Assembly: GCA_902489965.1 (NCBI GenBank)
Contig: CABUCA010000079.1
Location: 1-7,340, forward strand
Direction of reading: 5' to 3'
Origin: an uncultured Collinsella sp.
Lineage (GTDB): Bacteria; Actinomycetota; Coriobacteriia; Coriobacteriales; Coriobacteriaceae
DNA: 7,340 nucleotides
Positions 5,209-7,340 of the stretch are shown piece after piece (the first letter of the stretch is position 1; every line of letters begins with the position of its first letter). The translations under genes and the position numbers were made by a program. The notes beneath the pieces are model-generated. The model had not been told where the DNA came from. It did not search any database and saw only the letters and a program-made list of their open reading frames with translations.

Positions 5209-7340
5209 ATGACACTCGTATCCAAGACCTTTGAGCTGTACGGCAAGATCTACACCTTTGAGTCGGGCGAGCTTGCCAAGCAGGCCACCGGCGCCTGCCT
5301 GGTCAAGCAGGGCGACACCACGATGCTCGACACCGTGGTCGTCTCCAAGGAGCGTAAGAACTACGACTTCTTCCCGCTGACCGTCGACTTCAACGAGAAG
5401 ATGTACGCCGCCGGCCGCATTCCGGGTGGCTACCTCAAGCGTGAGGGCCGTCCCAGCGAGAAGGCCACGCTCACCGCGCGCATGATCGACCGTCCGATTC
5501 GCCCGAGCTTCCCGGACGGCTTCCGTAACGAGGTACACATCGTCGCCACCTCGCTCGTCGCCGACCAGGTCAACCCCTTCGACGTCATCAACGTTATGGG
5601 TGCATCCCTGGCCATGACGCTCGGCGGCGTGCCCTTCGAGGGCCCGCTTGCCTGCGTGCGCATCGGTCGTAACGTGGAGACCGGCGAGTTTATCGTCAAC
5701 CCCACCTATGAGGAGCGCGAGAACTCCGATCTGGACCTGGAGCTGGGCGGATCCGCCGACTTCATCTCGATGGTCGAGGCCGGCGCCGACGAGATCTCCG
5801 AGGACGACATGCTCGCCGCCATGAAGTTTGGCCAGGAGGCCCTTGCTGCCTTCTGCCAGGCTCAGGACGAGTTCGTTGCCGAGTGGGAGCAGGTCAACGG
5901 CCCCATCGTCAAGAAGGAGTACCCGCTCGACCAGCCCGTCGAGGAGGTCCAGGAGCGCATCTTCGCCCACTACGACGAGATGGCAGCTGCCCTTCGCGAT
6001 GCCGACAAGCTCTCCCGTATCGGTAAGGTCGAGGCTCTGAAGGAGTCCATCCGCGCCGAGTTCACCGAGGAGGAGCAGGCCGCTTGGGAGCGCGAGATCC
6101 CCGTGGCGCTCAAGAAGCTCGAGAAGAAGGCCATGCGCACCATGGTCGTCGAGACCGGCGAGCGCGTCGACGGCCGTGCCGCCGACGAGATTCGCCCCAT
6201 CATGGTGAAGGATAACTACCTGCCTCTCGTTCACGGCTCCGGCCTGTTCCAGCGCGGCCAGACCCAGGTGCTCTCCGTCCTGTCACTCGGTATGCTCAAC
6301 GAGGGCCAGCGTCTGGATACCATTGAGCCCACCGAGGGCAAGCGCTACATGCACCATTACAACTTCCCGCCGTTCTGCACCGGCGAGACCGGCCGCATGG
6401 GTAGCCCCAAGCGCCGCGAGATCGGTCACGGCAACCTGGCCGAGCGCGCCCTGCTTCCGGTGCTTCCCGACGAGAACGAGTTCCCCTACGCCATCCGCGT
6501 CGTCTCCGAGGTCATGGAGTCCAACGGCTCCTCTTCGATGGCTTCGACCTGCGGCTCTACGCTCGCCCTTATGGACGGCGGCGTGCCCATTAAGCGCCCA
6601 GTCTCCGGTATCGCCATGGGCCTGATCCAGGAGGAGGGCAAGACCGTGGTCCTGTCCGACATCCAGGGTCTCGAGGACTTCCTGGGCGACATGGACTTTA
6701 AGGTCACCGGCACCACCGAGGGCATTACCGCCCTGCAGATGGACAACAAGGCGACCGGCCTCACCTTCGACATCCTGGCCCGCGCCCTGCAGCAGGCCAA
6801 GGAGGGTCGCGCCTTCATCCTGCAGAAGATGCTCGATGTGATCCCCGAGCCGCGTCACACCACGCGCAGCACCGCTCCGCGTATCGTCTCCATCCAGGTT
6901 CCGACCGACAAGATCCGCGACGTCATCGGTTCCGGCGGTAAGGTCATTCGCGGCATCCAGGACGAGACCGGCGCTTCGGTTGACATCCAGGAGGACGGCA
7001 CCGTCTTCGTCGGCGGCACCGGCGAATCCGTGGACCAGGCTGTCGAGCGCATCAAGCTCATCATCAAGGTTCCCGAGCCGGGCGAGGAGTACACCGGTCG
7101 CGTGGTCTCCATCCAGCCCTTCGGCGCCTTCGTCAACCTGCTGCCCGGTAAGGACGGCCTGCTGCACATCTCCCGCGTCGCCAAGGGCCGCGTGGAGAAG
7201 GTCGAGGACGTCCTCAACGTGGGCGACGAGGTCAAGGTCGTCGTCATCGAGGTCGACGATCGCGGCAAGATCTCGCTCGATCGTCTTGACAAGCCCGAGG
7301 CCCCGGCTCGCGCCAATGTGGCCTCCGTCGTGAGCAGGAC
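5209..7340 (+). CDS. pnp: Polyribonucleotide nucleotidyltransferase (PNPase), 3'-partial
   Basis: PNPase is a phosphorolytic 3'-to-5' exoribonuclease that releases nucleoside diphosphates from RNA; it works as a trimer in mRNA turnover. The frame is open from ATG 5209 to the window edge (710 whole codons), so only a C-terminal tail is missing. The first RNase PH-like domain covers roughly residues 10-145 (FNEKMYAAGRIPGG, RMIDRPIRP). A helical linker domain lies around 240-325. The second, catalytic RNase PH domain has FQRGQTQ at 347-353, SNGSSSMAS from 438, and GDMDFK with D490, D496 and K498, equivalent to E. coli D486, D492 and K494. The KH domain has GSGG at 574-577, and the S1 domain spans about 625-693, ending GKISLDRLDK. 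The E. coli enzyme has 711 residues, so this one is somewhat longer. AAAGGAG lies 4 nt upstream. The gene follows the rpsO terminator. Confidence 0.97.
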   Translation, partial: MTLVSKTFELYGKIYTFESGELAKQATGACLVKQGDTTMLDTVVVSKERKNYDFFPLTVDFNEKMYAAGRIPGGYLKREGRPSEKATLTARMIDRPIRPSFPDGFRNEVHIVATSLVADQVNPFDVINVMGASLAMTLGGVPFEGPLACVRIGRNVETGEFIVNPTYEERENSDLDLELGGSADFISMVEAGADEISEDDMLAAMKFGQEALAAFCQAQDEFVAEWEQVNGPIVKKEYPLDQPVEEVQERIFAHYDEMAAALRDADKLSRIGKVEALKESIRAEFTEEEQAAWEREIPVALKKLEKKAMRTMVVETGERVDGRAADEIRPIMVKDNYLPLVHGSGLFQRGQTQVLSVLSLGMLNEGQRLDTIEPTEGKRYMHHYNFPPFCTGETGRMGSPKRREIGHGNLAERALLPVLPDENEFPYAIRVVSEVMESNGSSSMASTCGSTLALMDGGVPIKRPVSGIAMGLIQEEGKTVVLSDIQGLEDFLGDMDFKVTGTTEGITALQMDNKATGLTFDILARALQQAKEGRAFILQKMLDVIPEPRHTTRSTAPRIVSIQVPTDKIRDVIGSGGKVIRGIQDETGASVDIQEDGTVFVGGTGESVDQAVERIKLIIKVPEPGEEYTGRVVSIQPFGAFVNLLPGKDGLLHISRVAKGRVEKVEDVLNVGDEVKVVVIEVDDRGKISLDRLDKPEAPARANVASVVSR

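Noticed and set aside
5161..6234. A 357-codon open frame on the - strand opposite pnp
   Set aside because: It is also codon-aligned with pnp and explained by codon bias. The pnp frame carries complete conserved PNPase motifs.
6283..7167. A 294-codon open frame on the - strand within pnp
   Set aside because: It is a shadow of the catalytic, KH and S1 regions of pnp, with low-complexity Leu/Gly/Asp/Val composition and no family signature.

Overview
The window is a run of eight housekeeping genes, all on the + strand. It comes from a GC-rich bacterium, most likely an actinobacterium of class Coriobacteriia (Collinsella-like). That placement is inferred from the GC-ending codon usage, the protein sequences as I recognise them, and the gene order; no search was run. 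I see no mobile element, CRISPR array, tRNA, rRNA or phage gene. No stretch longer than 149 bases lacks a gene.

Positions 2-4642 form one tightly packed cluster: mtaB (5' end cut off by the window) - phoH - ybeY - dgkA - era - recO. Neighbours overlap by 20 nt (mtaB/phoH) and 4 nt (phoH/ybeY), or are 9, 12 and 15 nt apart. This fits one polycistronic mRNA with translational coupling. The products cover tRNA t6A37 methylthiolation (MtaB), RNA-related ATPase activity (PhoH), 16S rRNA maturation and quality control (YbeY), lipid or undecaprenol phosphorylation (DgkA), 30S assembly (Era) and recombinational repair (RecO). The order matches the widely conserved phoH-ybeY-dgkA-era-recO block.

Positions 4643-7340 hold rpsO (ribosomal protein S15) and pnp (PNPase, 3' end cut off by the window), the classic rpsO-pnp pair. 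The 138-nt rpsO leader has a possible extended -10 element and several hairpins next to the Shine-Dalgarno (SD) sequence. A strong intrinsic terminator follows rpsO. The 149-nt rpsO-pnp gap also contains two consecutive sets of mutually exclusive hairpins just upstream of the pnp SD. These leaders are the likeliest sites of regulation.

I found no new biological system. The points most worth a second look are the roughly 60-residue, purely acidic N-terminal extension of Era and the recurring arm/anti-arm/arm RNA architecture in the rpsO and pnp leaders.
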